Part shown: positions 1 to 8,564 of the stretch, piece after piece
Numbering within the stretch: position 1 is the first letter of the stretch
How the letters are laid out: each line of letters starts with the position of its first letter
Source: an uncultured Caldimonas sp.
Lineage (GTDB): Bacteria; Pseudomonadota; Gammaproteobacteria; Burkholderiales; Burkholderiaceae
Direction: 5' to 3'
Length of the DNA: 46,608 nucleotides
NCBI RefSeq assembly: GCF_946480305.1
Contig: NZ_CAMLJQ010000036.1
Coordinates: 1-46,608, forward strand
Made by a program: the position numbers and the translations under genes
The notes under the pieces: model-generated
Database searches by the model: none
Told to the model about the DNA's origin: nothing
What the model saw: the letters and a program-made list of their open reading frames with translations, nothing else

Positions 1-554
1 GGAATCTTCGCGCCCATCGGGTTGCCGCGCAGGCGCTCTTCGCGTTCGGCGTCGTTCAGGTATTGCGCCATCCACTCGCGCTTCTGGTTCTCACGGATGG
101 CGACGTATTCCATCTCGGGGGTCACGATGCCGCGGCGCGCATAGTGCATCTGGGTGACGTTCGCACCGGCCTTGGCGCGCAAGGGCTTGCGCTGCAGCGC
201 GGCCGCTTCGCGGCGCAGTTCTTCCAGCCTCTGCGCATCCCGCGCCTCGTGCTTGGCGCCGTCGTCCAGGGCCTGGTGGTTGCGCCCTTCGTAGCGCTCC
301 ACGTCGCCCCGGCCCTCGATCCAGCCGCTGCGCAGCTCGGGCAGGCCGCGGCGCACGTCGATCACGGCTTGCGGGTCGGTGTAGGGGCCGGAGGTGTCGT
401 ACAGCGGGATCACCTCGCCGTTCGTCAGCGTCACCTCCCGCATCGGCACCTTGATGTCCGCGTGCTGCTGCCCCGCCACGTAGATCTTGCGGGAAGCGGG
501 AAACGGCTCGCGCGTCAGCGCCAGCAGCTGGGTGAGTTTGTCGGGTGCGTTCAT
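1..554 (-). CDS. thiC: Phosphomethylpyrimidine synthase ThiC, N-terminal part (runs off the window)
   Basis: ThiC is the radical-SAM enzyme that converts aminoimidazole ribotide to hydroxymethylpyrimidine phosphate in thiamine synthesis. The minus-strand translation begins [13 protein letters not shown] and continues with the ThiC N-terminal region: SRKIYVAG, the segment [23 protein letters not shown], and [24 protein letters not shown], which is a ThiC signature. About 184 residues are present; the catalytic barrel and the CxxCxxxxC cluster motif lie beyond base 1. The ATG at 554 is preceded by a good AAGGAG ribosome site. A TPP riboswitch lies directly upstream, which independently supports the identification. 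Identity is certain; only the 3' part is missing because of the window edge. Confidence 0.97.
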   Translation of the reverse strand, partial: MNAPDKLTQLLALTREPFPASRKIYVAGQQHADIKVPMREVTLTNGEVIPLYDTSGPYTDPQAVIDVRRGLPELRSGWIEGRGDVERYEGRNHQALDDGAKHEARDAQRLEELRREAAALQRKPLRAKAGANVTQMHYARRGIVTPEMEYVAIRENQKREWMAQYLNDAEREERLRGNPMGAKI

Positions 555-654
555 CGTGGGCTCCTTCCGGTGGTGTGTGGTGCTCCGGAAAGTGCCCCTT
601 GGAGGTGCCCGCCTCCCATCAGTGGAAAGGTCGGGATCGGGGGGACAGATTCAG

Positions 655-735
655 CTCTTCTTCCGCCGGTATGAACCGGATCAAGTTCGCGGGTTCGACT
701 TCTCAGTCATCTCAGCACGGCGTGCACCCCGGAGC
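655..735 (-). promoter_or_regulatory. TPP (thiamine pyrophosphate) riboswitch, THI element, of thiC
   Basis: Read on the minus strand, the region contains GGGGTGC (730-724), the invariant CTGAGA (715-710), then ACCCG and ACTTGATCCGGTTCATACCGGCG (spanning about 694-664), which match the conserved core of the TPP aptamer. GGGGT can pair with ACCCG to form P2, and CCGGT pairs with ACCGG in the pyrophosphate-sensor arm. It sits about 100 bases upstream of the thiC start. A GGAGG/CCTCC hairpin at about 601-616 lies between aptamer and start codon and could be part of the expression platform; no U-rich terminator tail is seen, so control is more likely at translation initiation (inference). Confidence 0.93.
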
Positions 736-796
736 GGCCGCAAGTTTAGGAGCCTGGCCCGAGCGGGTCAAGCCGCCGGAAGGCTCGCACCGCGGT

Positions 797-1495
797 CTAT
801 GGCTGGCGCGGCGCCGGAAACTGCGCCAGCTCGCGCCGGATCTGGCCGTACAGCTCGCCGGTCCAGGGCGGCAGCCCCTCGATACGCGGCGCCGGGTTGT
901 CGGCTCGAAAGTCCGCCGGCGCGATCAGCACCCGCACCTTGGCCGGGGTGACCAGCGCCGCCAGCACGAACAACTCCTCGGCAGCCGCGTCGCCCATCGC
1001 CAGGCAGCCGATGGATACCGCCTTGCCGTGGATCATGATGTCGCCACCCAACTGCCGACGGCCGTCGGCCGCGGCCATGCGGCGGTCGAATGCGTTGGGG
1101 TAGTCGAGCCGCAACGACAGGTGGTAGGCGCTGTTCGCGTTGAGAAAGGTGACGCGGTACAGCCCCTCGGGCACCTGGTAGTCCCCTTCGCGCAGCTTCG
1201 GGCCGGGCGTTCCGCTGGCGGCCTGCACGCGGTACGGCTTCACGAACACCCATGGCGATGAGGCCGACGCACGGGCGTACAGCTCCAGCCGGCGGCTGGT
1301 CTTGAAGGCGACGTAAGCCACCTCCGCTGGCGGGTAGGACAGGCCCGCCGCCTTGAATGCCGGCGCCAGGCGTTCTTGTACCGGCAACTGGAACTGGCGC
1401 AGCCGGTCCGCGACCGTGTAGCGGGGGCCGGCAACCGAAGGGAAGGCAACGAAGGTCAGCGCAGCGGCGGCAAGCAGATGGCGGCGTTGCATCAA
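797..1495 (-). CDS. YafK-type L,D-transpeptidase family protein, exported
   Basis: A 232-residue protein with an N-terminal signal peptide (MMQRRHLLAAAALTFVAFPSVA, cleavage near residue 22). The L,D-transpeptidase (YkuD) catalytic motif is visible as H156 (MIHGK) followed by S161-I-G-C164 (SIGCLAMGD), the conserved HxxxxSxGC arrangement with C164 as nucleophile. The sequence upstream, EGLYRVTFLNANSAYHLSLRLDYPN, is the typical YafK-subfamily strand. It would act in the periplasm on peptidoglycan peptides, either forming or cutting 3-3 or lipoprotein links; E. coli YafK (DpaA) removes Braun lipoprotein from peptidoglycan, so hydrolase activity is possible. It is monocistronic or co-directional with thiC downstream, but the riboswitch leader separates the two. 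The family call is strong and the exact reaction is open. Confidence 0.88.
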   Translation of the reverse strand: MMQRRHLLAAAALTFVAFPSVAGPRYTVADRLRQFQLPVQERLAPAFKAAGLSYPPAEVAYVAFKTSRRLELYARASASSPWVFVKPYRVQAASGTPGPKLREGDYQVPEGLYRVTFLNANSAYHLSLRLDYPNAFDRRMAAADGRRQLGGDIMIHGKAVSIGCLAMGDAAAEELFVLAALVTPAKVRVLIAPADFRADNPAPRIEGLPPWTGELYGQIRRELAQFPAPRQP

Positions 1496-1537
1496 GCGGC
1501 AAGGCGGGTGGCGATGCCGCGCAGTGTCGCACCGCGC

Positions 1538-1999
1538 TCACTGCATGCAATCCCATTCGTCGCATTCGAGCGCATAGCGGCTCTGCCGGCAGCCGCAGAA
1601 AGCCAGCAACTCGGCGTAGAACCGGCCCACGGCGTCCGGGTAGTCGTCGCCCGCTTCCAGGTTCAACACCAACTGCCCCTTGCGGCCGGGCTTGTGCGTC
1701 AGCGCCACCAGCGGTTCGCCCGCGAAGGTGGCGCTGCGCAGTGCAGCCACTGCTTCGCCGGGAAACCGCCAAGGCTCTCTGCGGTGGCTGCCGTAGAGGT
1801 CCTCGTCCACCGTGAGCTTGAACTCGAAGCCGGCTTGCGCGTAGGCGTCGATCAGCGACTGCCCCAGCGCGGCGGCCTGCTCGGCGTCCAGCGTTGACGC
1901 GCCACACTGGCGCAGCGTGTCGACGAGCGGGCCGAGACGGACCAGCCATGCGGTCGTCTGCGGTGCTTCAGCCTTCACGGTGATGTGCACTTCCGCCAT
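1538..1999 (-). CDS. Conserved hypothetical protein, 153 residues
   Basis: I do not recognise a family. The protein starts MAEVHITVKAEAPQT at the ATG at 1999 (a longer frame extends upstream, but its residues have the composition of non-coding DNA). It is soluble and slightly acidic with no signal peptide or membrane segment. A central stretch, FEFKLTVDEDLYGSHRREPWRFPGE, is followed by a C-terminal cysteine-rich tail (LLAFCGCRQSRYALECDEWDCMQ) with four cysteines, which could bind a metal or form disulfides. It ends 42 bases upstream of the L,D-transpeptidase gene on the same strand and may be co-transcribed. Codon usage matches the neighbours, so I regard it as a real gene of unknown function. 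Confidence 0.7.
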   Translation of the reverse strand: MAEVHITVKAEAPQTTAWLVRLGPLVDTLRQCGASTLDAEQAAALGQSLIDAYAQAGFEFKLTVDEDLYGSHRREPWRFPGEAVAALRSATFAGEPLVALTHKPGRKGQLVLNLEAGDDYPDAVGRFYAELLAFCGCRQSRYALECDEWDCMQ

Positions 2000-2183
2000 C
2001 TGTTTTTGCCTCCGTGGATGACTTGAAGCAACGCATCTTTGACCGCTTTGCACGCCGCTGGATTTCATTCGCTCGCGGCAGATTTCATTTTTGTACGCAC
2101 ACCCCGCCGGCAAAGCGTGTGTAGCTTTTACAAGACACCGCGGTCTTCGCTTCGGGCAGCGCAAGCGCGATCGGGCTGAATGC

Positions 2184-4391
2184 ATGGCGCTCTTCTTGCT
2201 CATGCGGCTGTTGTCGCAGTCATCGCATCAACCCGTGACCGAAAAGGATCGCCCTCCACCCCACGCCTTGCTGCAGCCGGGCCGCAACTGCTGGCGCATG
2301 GAGCATGCGCGCAGGGTCGCCTTCCTGATCGACGGGGAGGACTATTTCGGCGCCGTGCGCCGTGCCATCGCGCAGGCAAGACATTCCATCTACATCCTCG
2401 GCTGGGACATCGACAGCCGCATGAAGCTCGTGCCCGAGCCCGATGACGGCCTGCCGGCGCCGCTGGGCGACTTCCTGGACGCCGTGGTGGCGCGCGGCCA
2501 CGGCCTGCAGGCGCGGGTGCTGAGCTGGGACTTCGCGATGCTGTTCGCGCTCGAGCGCGAGTGGCTCACGACCTACAAGCTCGACTGGCTGACGCACCGG
2601 CACCTGCGCTTCCGGCTCGACGACCGCCATCCTTTCGGTGCGTCGCATCACCAGAAGGTGGTCGTGGTCGACGACACGGTGGCCTTCGTGTCGGGCTTCG
2701 ATCTCACCCGCTGCCGCTGGGACACCTGCTCGCACGCGCCGGACGACCCGCGACGTGTCGACCCCGACGGCCGGGCCTACAACCCCTTCCACGACGTGGG
2801 AGCGGTCGTCGAGGGCGACGTTGCGCGCGCGCTCGGGGAATTGGCCCGCGCTCGCTGGTACCGCGCCACGGGCGTCCACCCGCCGCCGCCGCGCGCGGCG
2901 CAGGACAACAGCCCATGGCCTTCCGGTCTCGCGTCCGACCTCGAAGGCGTGCAGGTCGCCATTGCGCGCACCGAGCCCCGCTTCGACACCTACGCAGCCG
3001 TCGATGAAATCCGCACGCTGCACCTGGATGCCATTGCCTCCGCACGCCAGTGGCTGTACCTGGAGAACCAGTACTTCAGTTCCGCCGCGGTCGGTGAAGC
3101 ACTGCGCCAGCGGTTGGCCGAGGCCGACGGCCCCGAGGTCGTGCTGGTCACGCCGCAGCGCGAAAGCGGCTGGCTCGAAGAAACCACGATGGGCGTGCTG
3201 CGCTCGCGGCTGCATCGCAAGCTGAGCGAGGCCGACCGACATGGCCGCTACCGTGCCTACTGCCCTTCGCTGCCCGAGCTGGGCGACAAATGCCTCAACG
3301 TGCACAGCAAGGTGATGACGGTCGACGACGAGCTGTTGACGGTGGGGTCGGCCAACCTGTCCAACCGCTCGATGGGTTTCGACACGGAGTGCAACCTCGT
3401 GATCGAGGCAGCCGCCCAACCCGACCCGGCGCGTGCGACGCTTGTGCGCGCCGCGGTGGCAGGCTTGCGCAATCGACTGCTGGGCGAGCATCTGGCGGTG
3501 CAACCCGACGCGGTGGCGGCCGCCACCCGGCAGGCCGGCAGCCTCGTCCGGGCAGTGGAATCGCTGCGCGGGCACGGACGCACCCTCGCACCGTCCCGCC
3601 CCGAGGTACCGGCGGAACTCGACGCGCTGGTGCCCGATTCGGCGTTGATCGACCCGGAGGCACCGCTGGACGCGGACCGTTTCGTCGCCGAGTTCGTGCC
3701 GCCGGAGACCAAGCCGCGCATCTCGCGCCGGGTGCTGCTGATCGCGGCCGGGGTGTTCCTGCTCGGCACGCTCGCCGCGGCGTGGCGCCTGACGCCTCTG
3801 CACGAGCTGCTCGACCTCGCCACGCTCGTGTCGATCGCCGAACGCCTGCGCGAGCACCCGCTGACCCCCGTGCTCACGCTGCTCGCGTACGTGGTGGGCG
3901 GCCTGATGGTGCTGCCGGTGACGGCGCTGATCGCCGCCACCGGCATCGTGTTCGGGCCGGTGCTCGGCATCGCGTACGCCATCTCGGGCTCGCTGTTGAG
4001 TGCCGCCGTCACCTACGGTCTTGGCCACGTGCTGGGCCGCGACGCGGTGCGCCGGTTCGCCGGCCGGCGCATCAACCGCCTGAGCCGGCAGCTCGCCCGC
4101 CGGGGCGTGGTGGCGATGACGGTGCCGCGGTTGCTGCCGGTCGCGCCGTTCACCGTGGTCAACATCGTGGCCGGCGCCTCGCAGATCAGCCTGCGCGACT
4201 TCCTGGTCGGCACGCTGCTGGGCATGGCGCCGGGCATCTGCGCGACCGTGCTGTTCGTCGACGGCGTGACCGACGCCGTGCGCAGCCCGGACTTCGGCAA
4301 CCTGACCTTCCTGGCCATCGTCGTGGCCGTGGTGGTGGCGGTCTCGCTGCTGGTGCGCCAGCAGTTCGGGCCGCGCCCCGCCGCCCGATGA
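2184..4391 (+). CDS. Phospholipase D / cardiolipin-synthase-like protein fused to a C-terminal VTT (DedA-like) membrane domain
   Basis: The N-terminal half has two HKD motifs of the phospholipase D superfamily: HQKVVVVDD with downstream SGFDLTR, and VHSKVMTVDDELLTVGSANLSNRSM. After a linker and a membrane segment (VLLIAAGVFLLGTLAAAW), the C-terminal ~200 residues form a SNARE-associated/VTT domain of DedA type (VLPVTALIAATGIVFGP, then AVTYGLGHVLGRDAVRRF and VPRLLPVAPFTVVNIVAGAS). It probably synthesises or remodels phospholipids such as cardiolipin or phosphatidylglycerol at the inner membrane, and the VTT part could be a lipid scramblase. Start choice is uncertain: ATG 2184 is given, but GTG 2235 or an upstream ATG at 2091 are possible and none has a strong ribosome site. 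The stop overlaps the next start (ATGA). Confidence 0.88.
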   Translation: MALFLLMRLLSQSSHQPVTEKDRPPPHALLQPGRNCWRMEHARRVAFLIDGEDYFGAVRRAIAQARHSIYILGWDIDSRMKLVPEPDDGLPAPLGDFLDAVVARGHGLQARVLSWDFAMLFALEREWLTTYKLDWLTHRHLRFRLDDRHPFGASHHQKVVVVDDTVAFVSGFDLTRCRWDTCSHAPDDPRRVDPDGRAYNPFHDVGAVVEGDVARALGELARARWYRATGVHPPPPRAAQDNSPWPSGLASDLEGVQVAIARTEPRFDTYAAVDEIRTLHLDAIASARQWLYLENQYFSSAAVGEALRQRLAEADGPEVVLVTPQRESGWLEETTMGVLRSRLHRKLSEADRHGRYRAYCPSLPELGDKCLNVHSKVMTVDDELLTVGSANLSNRSMGFDTECNLVIEAAAQPDPARATLVRAAVAGLRNRLLGEHLAVQPDAVAAATRQAGSLVRAVESLRGHGRTLAPSRPEVPAELDALVPDSALIDPEAPLDADRFVAEFVPPETKPRISRRVLLIAAGVFLLGTLAAAWRLTPLHELLDLATLVSIAERLREHPLTPVLTLLAYVVGGLMVLPVTALIAATGIVFGPVLGIAYAISGSLLSAAVTYGLGHVLGRDAVRRFAGRRINRLSRQLARRGVVAMTVPRLLPVAPFTVVNIVAGASQISLRDFLVGTLLGMAPGICATVLFVDGVTDAVRSPDFGNLTFLAIVVAVVVAVSLLVRQQFGPRPAAR

Positions 4392-5095
4392 GCCACGTTC
4401 GGCTGGCCACCTACAACATCCACGGCGGCGTCGGGTGCGACGGCCATTTCGTGCCGAACCGCATCGTGGACGTGCTGCGGCAAGTGAATGCCGACGTGGT
4501 TGCGCTGCAGGAAGTCGAGTCGCGCACCACCGGATTCGACATGCTCGAATTCCTCGCGCGCGAGACCGGGCTCTACCCGATCGCGGGGCCCACGCTGCTG
4601 AGCGCGCACGGCGAATACGGCAACGGGCTGCTGACGCGGCACGCACCGATCGCCGTGCGGCGGCTCGACCTCTCGATGCCGCACCGCGAACCCCGTGGGG
4701 CGATCGACGCCGAACTGCGCATCGGCGACCTGGCACTGCGCGTGGTGGCAACGCATCTCGGCCTGCGCCCCGCCGAGCGGCGCGCCCAGGTGAAGGCACT
4801 GCTGGCCGCCTTCGAGCAGGACCCGGCGCTGCCGACGGTGCTGATGGGCGACGTGAACGAGTGGTTCCTCGGCGGGCGCCCCTTGCGCTGGCTGCACCGG
4901 CACTTCGAGCAGACGCCGTCGCCTGCGAGTTTTCCGTCGCGCTGGCCGCTGCTCGCACTCGACCGCGTGTGGACCAAGCCCCGCACCTTGTTGCAACAAG
5001 TGGCAATTCATGCAACGCCGCTGGCGCGCCTTGCCTCTGACCACCTGCCCGTCGTCGCGACGCTCGACCTGCAAGCGCTCACCGCGCCGGTATAG
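4388..5095 (+). CDS. Endonuclease/exonuclease/phosphatase (EEP) family protein, YbhP-like
   Basis: A 235-residue EEP-fold enzyme. The metal and catalytic motifs are seen in order: LATYNIHGG (Asn), VVALQEVESR (Glu), VVATHLGL, VLMGDVNEW (Asp/Asn), and the C-terminal SDHLPVVATL (Asp-His). It lacks a signal peptide. Its ATG overlaps the stop codon of the PLD/VTT gene by four bases (ATGA), so the two are translationally coupled. The same pairing exists in E. coli, where ybhP (EEP family) precedes clsB (ybhO), a PLD-family cardiolipin synthase. I therefore infer a role in phospholipid metabolism, possibly a phosphodiesterase or phosphatase on lipid head groups, rather than in DNA repair. The substrate cannot be read from the sequence. 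Confidence 0.88.
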   Translation: MSHVRLATYNIHGGVGCDGHFVPNRIVDVLRQVNADVVALQEVESRTTGFDMLEFLARETGLYPIAGPTLLSAHGEYGNGLLTRHAPIAVRRLDLSMPHREPRGAIDAELRIGDLALRVVATHLGLRPAERRAQVKALLAAFEQDPALPTVLMGDVNEWFLGGRPLRWLHRHFEQTPSPASFPSRWPLLALDRVWTKPRTLLQQVAIHATPLARLASDHLPVVATLDLQALTAPV

Positions 5096-5104
5096 TTCGC
5101 CGCC

Positions 5105-5126
5105 GCGCCGCTGCAAGAAGCGGCGC
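5105..5126. other. 8-bp perfect stem-loop ahead of glrK
   Basis: GCGCCGCT (5105-5112) and AGCGGCGC (5119-5126) are exact complements around a 6-base loop. It begins 9 bases after the EEP gene stop and ends 10 bases before the glrK ATG. There is no T tract, so it is at best a weak terminator or attenuating structure close to the glrK ribosome site. Confidence 0.4.
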
Positions 5127-5136
5127 CTCACCCCGG

Positions 5137-6558
5137 ATGTTCAAGCTGCACAGCACCTCCTTCCGCCAGCTGCTGCTGGTCGCCTTCCTGTTGATCGCCG
5201 CCCTGCTGGGCGGTGCGTCGCTGCGCGGGCTGTTCACGCTGGAGCGACTGATGGGGCAGTCGCGGGCCGGCGCCGAGCGCGCCGTACAGCTGGCGGCCGA
5301 AGCGCAAGCGCTCGCCGACCGCAGCGTGGGGCTGGAGCGCACCGCGCGGCAATACGTGGTGCTCGACGACCGGGTGCTGCGTGAGCGCTTCGAGGAAGAA
5401 GCGGCGGCGGCCGAAGCGGTGCTCGCCAAGCTGGTCGACAACGGCCTGTCGCCCGAGCTTGCCGACGACTGGCGCACGCACCTTGCCGGCATCCGGCAAC
5501 AGATGCAGGGCCCCCGCTCGACAGCGCGGCTGCGCGAGCAGACCCTGAGCCTGGCTTTCAGGGAACTCGCCGATGTGAACACCGCGGTCGCAGACCACGT
5601 GCGCCGGGCCAATGAACAGCGCAACCGCGACCTGCAGGACGAACTCGAAGCGAGCCGGCTGCAGCTCGGCCGCCAGGTGCTCGGCGCGATCGCGCTCGCG
5701 GTGGTGCTGGCGTTCGGGTTCGGCCTGTGGCTCGCGCGTCCGCTGAAGCGGCTCGAGCGTGCGATCGTCGGGCTGGGCGAGAACCGGCTGGACGAGCCGA
5801 TCGAGATCCGCGGCCCCGCAGACGTGCGGCTGGTCGGCCGGCGGCTCGACTGGCTTCGCCTGCGGCTCGCCGAACTCGACGCCGACAAGGCCCGCTTCCT
5901 GCGCCACGTGTCGCATGAACTCAAAACACCCCTGGCGGCCCTGCGCGAAGGCGTGGCCCTGCTCGAAGACGGCGTGGCCGGCGCGCTGACCAGCAACCAG
6001 CGCGAGATCGCGCGCATCCTGCACCACAACACCGACGTGCTGCAGCGGCAGATCGAAGACCTGCTGCGCTTCAACGCCGCGGCGTTCGAGGCGCGCCGCC
6101 TGCAGCGCCGGCGCACCGAGCTGGTGTCGCTGGTCCGGCAACTGGTCGAAGAACAGAAGCTGCAATGGCAGGCCAAGCAGCTGCGCGTCGAGGTGGCGGG
6201 CGAGCCGCTGCATGCCGAGGTCGACCAGGACAAGCTGGGCACTGCCCTCGGCAACCTGCTGTCCAACGCCATACGCTTCAGCCCGCCCGGCGCTACCATT
6301 CGGTTTTCCCTGACCCGGCAGGCCGGCTTGGCCATCATCGACATCGTCGATCAAGGCCCCGGCGTTGCGCCTGCCGACCGTGCCCGGGTGTTCGAACCCT
6401 TCTACCGTGGAGAACGGCAGCCCGAAGGGGCTGCGCGCGGCACCGGCGTGGGCCTGTCCATCGTGCAGGAGTACGTCGCCGCGCACGGTGGCCGGGTCGA
6501 CTTGCTGCCCAACCATCCGGGTGCCCATTTCCGTATCGAGCTGCCTCATGCCGCGTAG
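5137..6558 (+). CDS. glrK: Sensor histidine kinase GlrK (QseE-like)
   Basis: A 473-residue membrane histidine kinase. There is a first transmembrane helix at about 10-30, a periplasmic helical region with coiled-coil character to about 175, and a second membrane helix at about 183-205 (LGAIALAVVLAFGFGLWLA). A HAMP linker follows, then the dimerisation helix with the phosphoacceptor His260 in FLRHVSHELKTPLAALREG. The HATPase domain has N-box LSNAIRFS, DQGPG, and GTGVGLSIVQEYV. It heads a cluster with a QseG-type lipoprotein and the sigma-54 response regulator GlrR, the same order as enterobacterial glrK-yfhG-glrR, which is why I use that name. It should phosphorylate GlrR in response to an envelope signal that is not known here. 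The downstream lipoprotein start overlaps its 3' end by 11 bases. Confidence 0.93.
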   Translation: MFKLHSTSFRQLLLVAFLLIAALLGGASLRGLFTLERLMGQSRAGAERAVQLAAEAQALADRSVGLERTARQYVVLDDRVLRERFEEEAAAAEAVLAKLVDNGLSPELADDWRTHLAGIRQQMQGPRSTARLREQTLSLAFRELADVNTAVADHVRRANEQRNRDLQDELEASRLQLGRQVLGAIALAVVLAFGFGLWLARPLKRLERAIVGLGENRLDEPIEIRGPADVRLVGRRLDWLRLRLAELDADKARFLRHVSHELKTPLAALREGVALLEDGVAGALTSNQREIARILHHNTDVLQRQIEDLLRFNAAAFEARRLQRRRTELVSLVRQLVEEQKLQWQAKQLRVEVAGEPLHAEVDQDKLGTALGNLLSNAIRFSPPGATIRFSLTRQAGLAIIDIVDQGPGVAPADRARVFEPFYRGERQPEGAARGTGVGLSIVQEYVAAHGGRVDLLPNHPGAHFRIELPHAA

Positions 6559-7147
6559 TCCTGCCGTTCGCCTTCTCACGCTGTCTTGCTGTCTGACGTG
6601 GGCGGCCGGCTGTGCTCCGTTGCCCGAAGTGACCGAGGTGCGACAGATCAAGGTGCCCGTGCGCGTGGACGTGCCGGTGCGGGTGACGGACCCGCTCGAC
6701 GAGGCGAACCGGCACGTGATCGCTTATGCGGAGCGCATCCGCGCGTTGCCCATGGTCGAACTGCAGCAGGAAATCGTCCGCCTGAACGAAAGCCCGGTGA
6801 CGCCGAAGTCGACGATGCAGTTGGCGATCGCGCTGGGGCACACGCGTGCGCCCGGCGACCTGCAGAAGGCGATCGACCTGCTCGAGGGGTTGTCGCGCTC
6901 CACGGAGCCGGCGGCCGGCCCCTGGCAACCGATGGCTCGCATGACTCTTGCAAGGTACGTCGAACACCGCCGCCTCGAAGAACAGCTGGACAAGCAGAAC
7001 CAGCAGCTGAGAGAAAGCCAGCGCCGCATCGACCAGCTGAACGAGAAGCTCGAAGCATTGAAAGCGATCGAACGCAGCCTGGCGCCGCGCTCGACACCTG
7101 CGCCCTCACCTGCACCGGCGTCCGGCGCCAAACCGACCTCACCATGA
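6548..7147 (+). CDS. qseG: QseG/YfhG-like outer-membrane lipoprotein of the GlrKR system
   Basis: A 199-residue lipoprotein with the signal peptide MPRSPAVRLLTLSCCLTWAAGC; the lipobox WAAGC places the lipidated cysteine at about residue 22. The mature part is helical (DEANRHVIAYAERIRALPMVELQQEI), and the C-terminal third has strong coiled-coil character (QLDKQNQQLRESQRRIDQL). It ends in a Pro/Ala/Ser-rich tail. It begins inside the 3' end of glrK (11-base overlap), so translation is coupled. In enterobacteria QseG partners the GlrK/QseE sensor. Here the gene position, length and topology match, although primary sequence conservation of this family is low, so the function is inferred mainly from context. 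Confidence 0.8.
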   Translation: MPRSPAVRLLTLSCCLTWAAGCAPLPEVTEVRQIKVPVRVDVPVRVTDPLDEANRHVIAYAERIRALPMVELQQEIVRLNESPVTPKSTMQLAIALGHTRAPGDLQKAIDLLEGLSRSTEPAAGPWQPMARMTLARYVEHRRLEEQLDKQNQQLRESQRRIDQLNEKLEALKAIERSLAPRSTPAPSPAPASGAKPTSP

Positions 7148-7190
7148 CCCACCCCCGGACCGCCGGCCCGATTCAACAAAGGAAGACCCG

Positions 7191-8549
7191 ATGAGCGCAC
7201 ACGTACTGGTCGTCGACGATGACCCGGACATGCTGCGCCTGCTCTCGATGCGGCTCAGCGCGGCGGGATACCGCGTCACCGCAGTGGAGTCCGCCGAGGC
7301 CGCACTGACCCAGGTGGCCGTCGAGCGGCCGCAACTGATCGTCAGCGACGTGCAACTGCCCGGCAAGGACGGGCTCACGCTGTTCGATGAAATCCGGGCC
7401 CGCCATCCGGCGCTGCCGGTGATCCTGCTCACCGCGCACGGCACGATCCCTGACGCGGTGGAAGCCACATCGCGCGGCGTGTTCACCTACCTCACCAAAC
7501 CGTTCGACGGCCGCGAGCTGCTCGACAAGATCGCGCAGGCACTGAGCCTGTCGGTGCCGGCGGGCGAGGTGTCGCCCGCACAGGAGAGCTGGCGTGAAGC
7601 CATCGTCAGCCGCTCCAACCGCATGGCGGACCTGCTGGCCGAGGCCAAGCTGGTCGCCGCCTCCGATGCCAGCGTGCTGATCCGCGGCGAAAGCGGCACC
7701 GGCAAGGAACTGCTTGCGCAGGCGATCCACCAGGCCAGTGCACGTGCGGGCCGTCCGTTCGTCGCAGTGAACTGCGGCGCCATCCCGGAGGCGCTGCTCG
7801 AGTCCGAACTCTTCGGTCATGTGAAAGGCGCGTTCACCGGCGCCGTGACCAACCACCGGGGCTTGTTCCAGGCAGCCGACGGCGGGACCTTGTTTCTGGA
7901 TGAAATCGGCGACATGCCGGTGCCGCTGCAGGTGAAGCTGCTGCGGGTGCTGCAGGAGCGTTCGGTGCGCCCGGTCGGCTCCGCCCAGGCGGTGCCGGTG
8001 GATGTGCGCATCCTGTCGGCGACGCACCGCAATCTCGACGAGGCCATGGCCGAGGGATTGTTCCGCGAAGATCTCTACTACCGGCTCAACGTCGTGTCGC
8101 TCACCTTGCCGCCGCTGGCCGAGCGCCGCGAGGACATCCCGCTGCTGGCCAACCACTTCCTCGCCAAGCTGGCGCTGAAGTACGGCAAGCGCCTCAATGG
8201 CTTCGCGCCCGATGCATTGAAGGCCCTGGCCACGGCGTCCTGGCCCGGCAACGTGCGTCAGCTCTACAACGTGGTGGAGCAGGTCTGCGCCCTGGCGACC
8301 ACGCCGCTGGTGCCGCTCGCGCTGGTGCAGCGGGCGCTGCGGGTGCCCAGCGTGGAAGTGGTGAGTTATGCCGAGGCGCGGCATCGTTTCGAGCGCGAGT
8401 ACCTCGTGGGTCTGCTCAAGCTCACCGACGGCAACGTCGCCGATGCGGCCCGGCTCGCGGAGCGCAACCGCACCGAGTTCTACCGCCTGCTGCAAAAGCA
8501 CGGCCTCACGCCCGGCCTCTTCCGGGGTGATGCGCCTGTCGCCGAATAG
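7191..8549 (+). CDS. glrR: Sigma-54-dependent response regulator GlrR (QseF-like)
   Basis: A 452-residue NtrC-family activator. The receiver domain (about 1-120) has the acidic pair DDD at 9-11, phosphoacceptor Asp53 (IVSDVQLPGKDG) and the TKPF lysine. The AAA+ domain contains Walker A GESGTGKE, the sigma-54 contact loop GAFTGA (213-218), and Walker B GGTLFLDEIGDMP with the R-fingers after it. The C-terminal helix-turn-helix (NVADAARLAERNRTEFYRLLQKHG) is of Fis type. It lies 43 bases after qseG and belongs to the same operon. A sigma-54 promoter is found 150 bases after its stop, in front of opgG, making opgGH a likely local target (inference). In E. coli the orthologue activates glmY and rpoE promoters. 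Confidence 0.95.
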   Translation: MSAHVLVVDDDPDMLRLLSMRLSAAGYRVTAVESAEAALTQVAVERPQLIVSDVQLPGKDGLTLFDEIRARHPALPVILLTAHGTIPDAVEATSRGVFTYLTKPFDGRELLDKIAQALSLSVPAGEVSPAQESWREAIVSRSNRMADLLAEAKLVAASDASVLIRGESGTGKELLAQAIHQASARAGRPFVAVNCGAIPEALLESELFGHVKGAFTGAVTNHRGLFQAADGGTLFLDEIGDMPVPLQVKLLRVLQERSVRPVGSAQAVPVDVRILSATHRNLDEAMAEGLFREDLYYRLNVVSLTLPPLAERREDIPLLANHFLAKLALKYGKRLNGFAPDALKALATASWPGNVRQLYNVVEQVCALATTPLVPLALVQRALRVPSVEVVSYAEARHRFEREYLVGLLKLTDGNVADAARLAERNRTEFYRLLQKHGLTPGLFRGDAPVAE

Positions 8550-8564
8550 CGACACTCTTTTTTA

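Noticed and set aside
2220..5015. A 931-codon minus-strand frame opposite the PLD/VTT and EEP genes
   Set aside because: Low-complexity Arg/Ala/His-rich translation without motifs, lying opposite genes with clear catalytic motifs.
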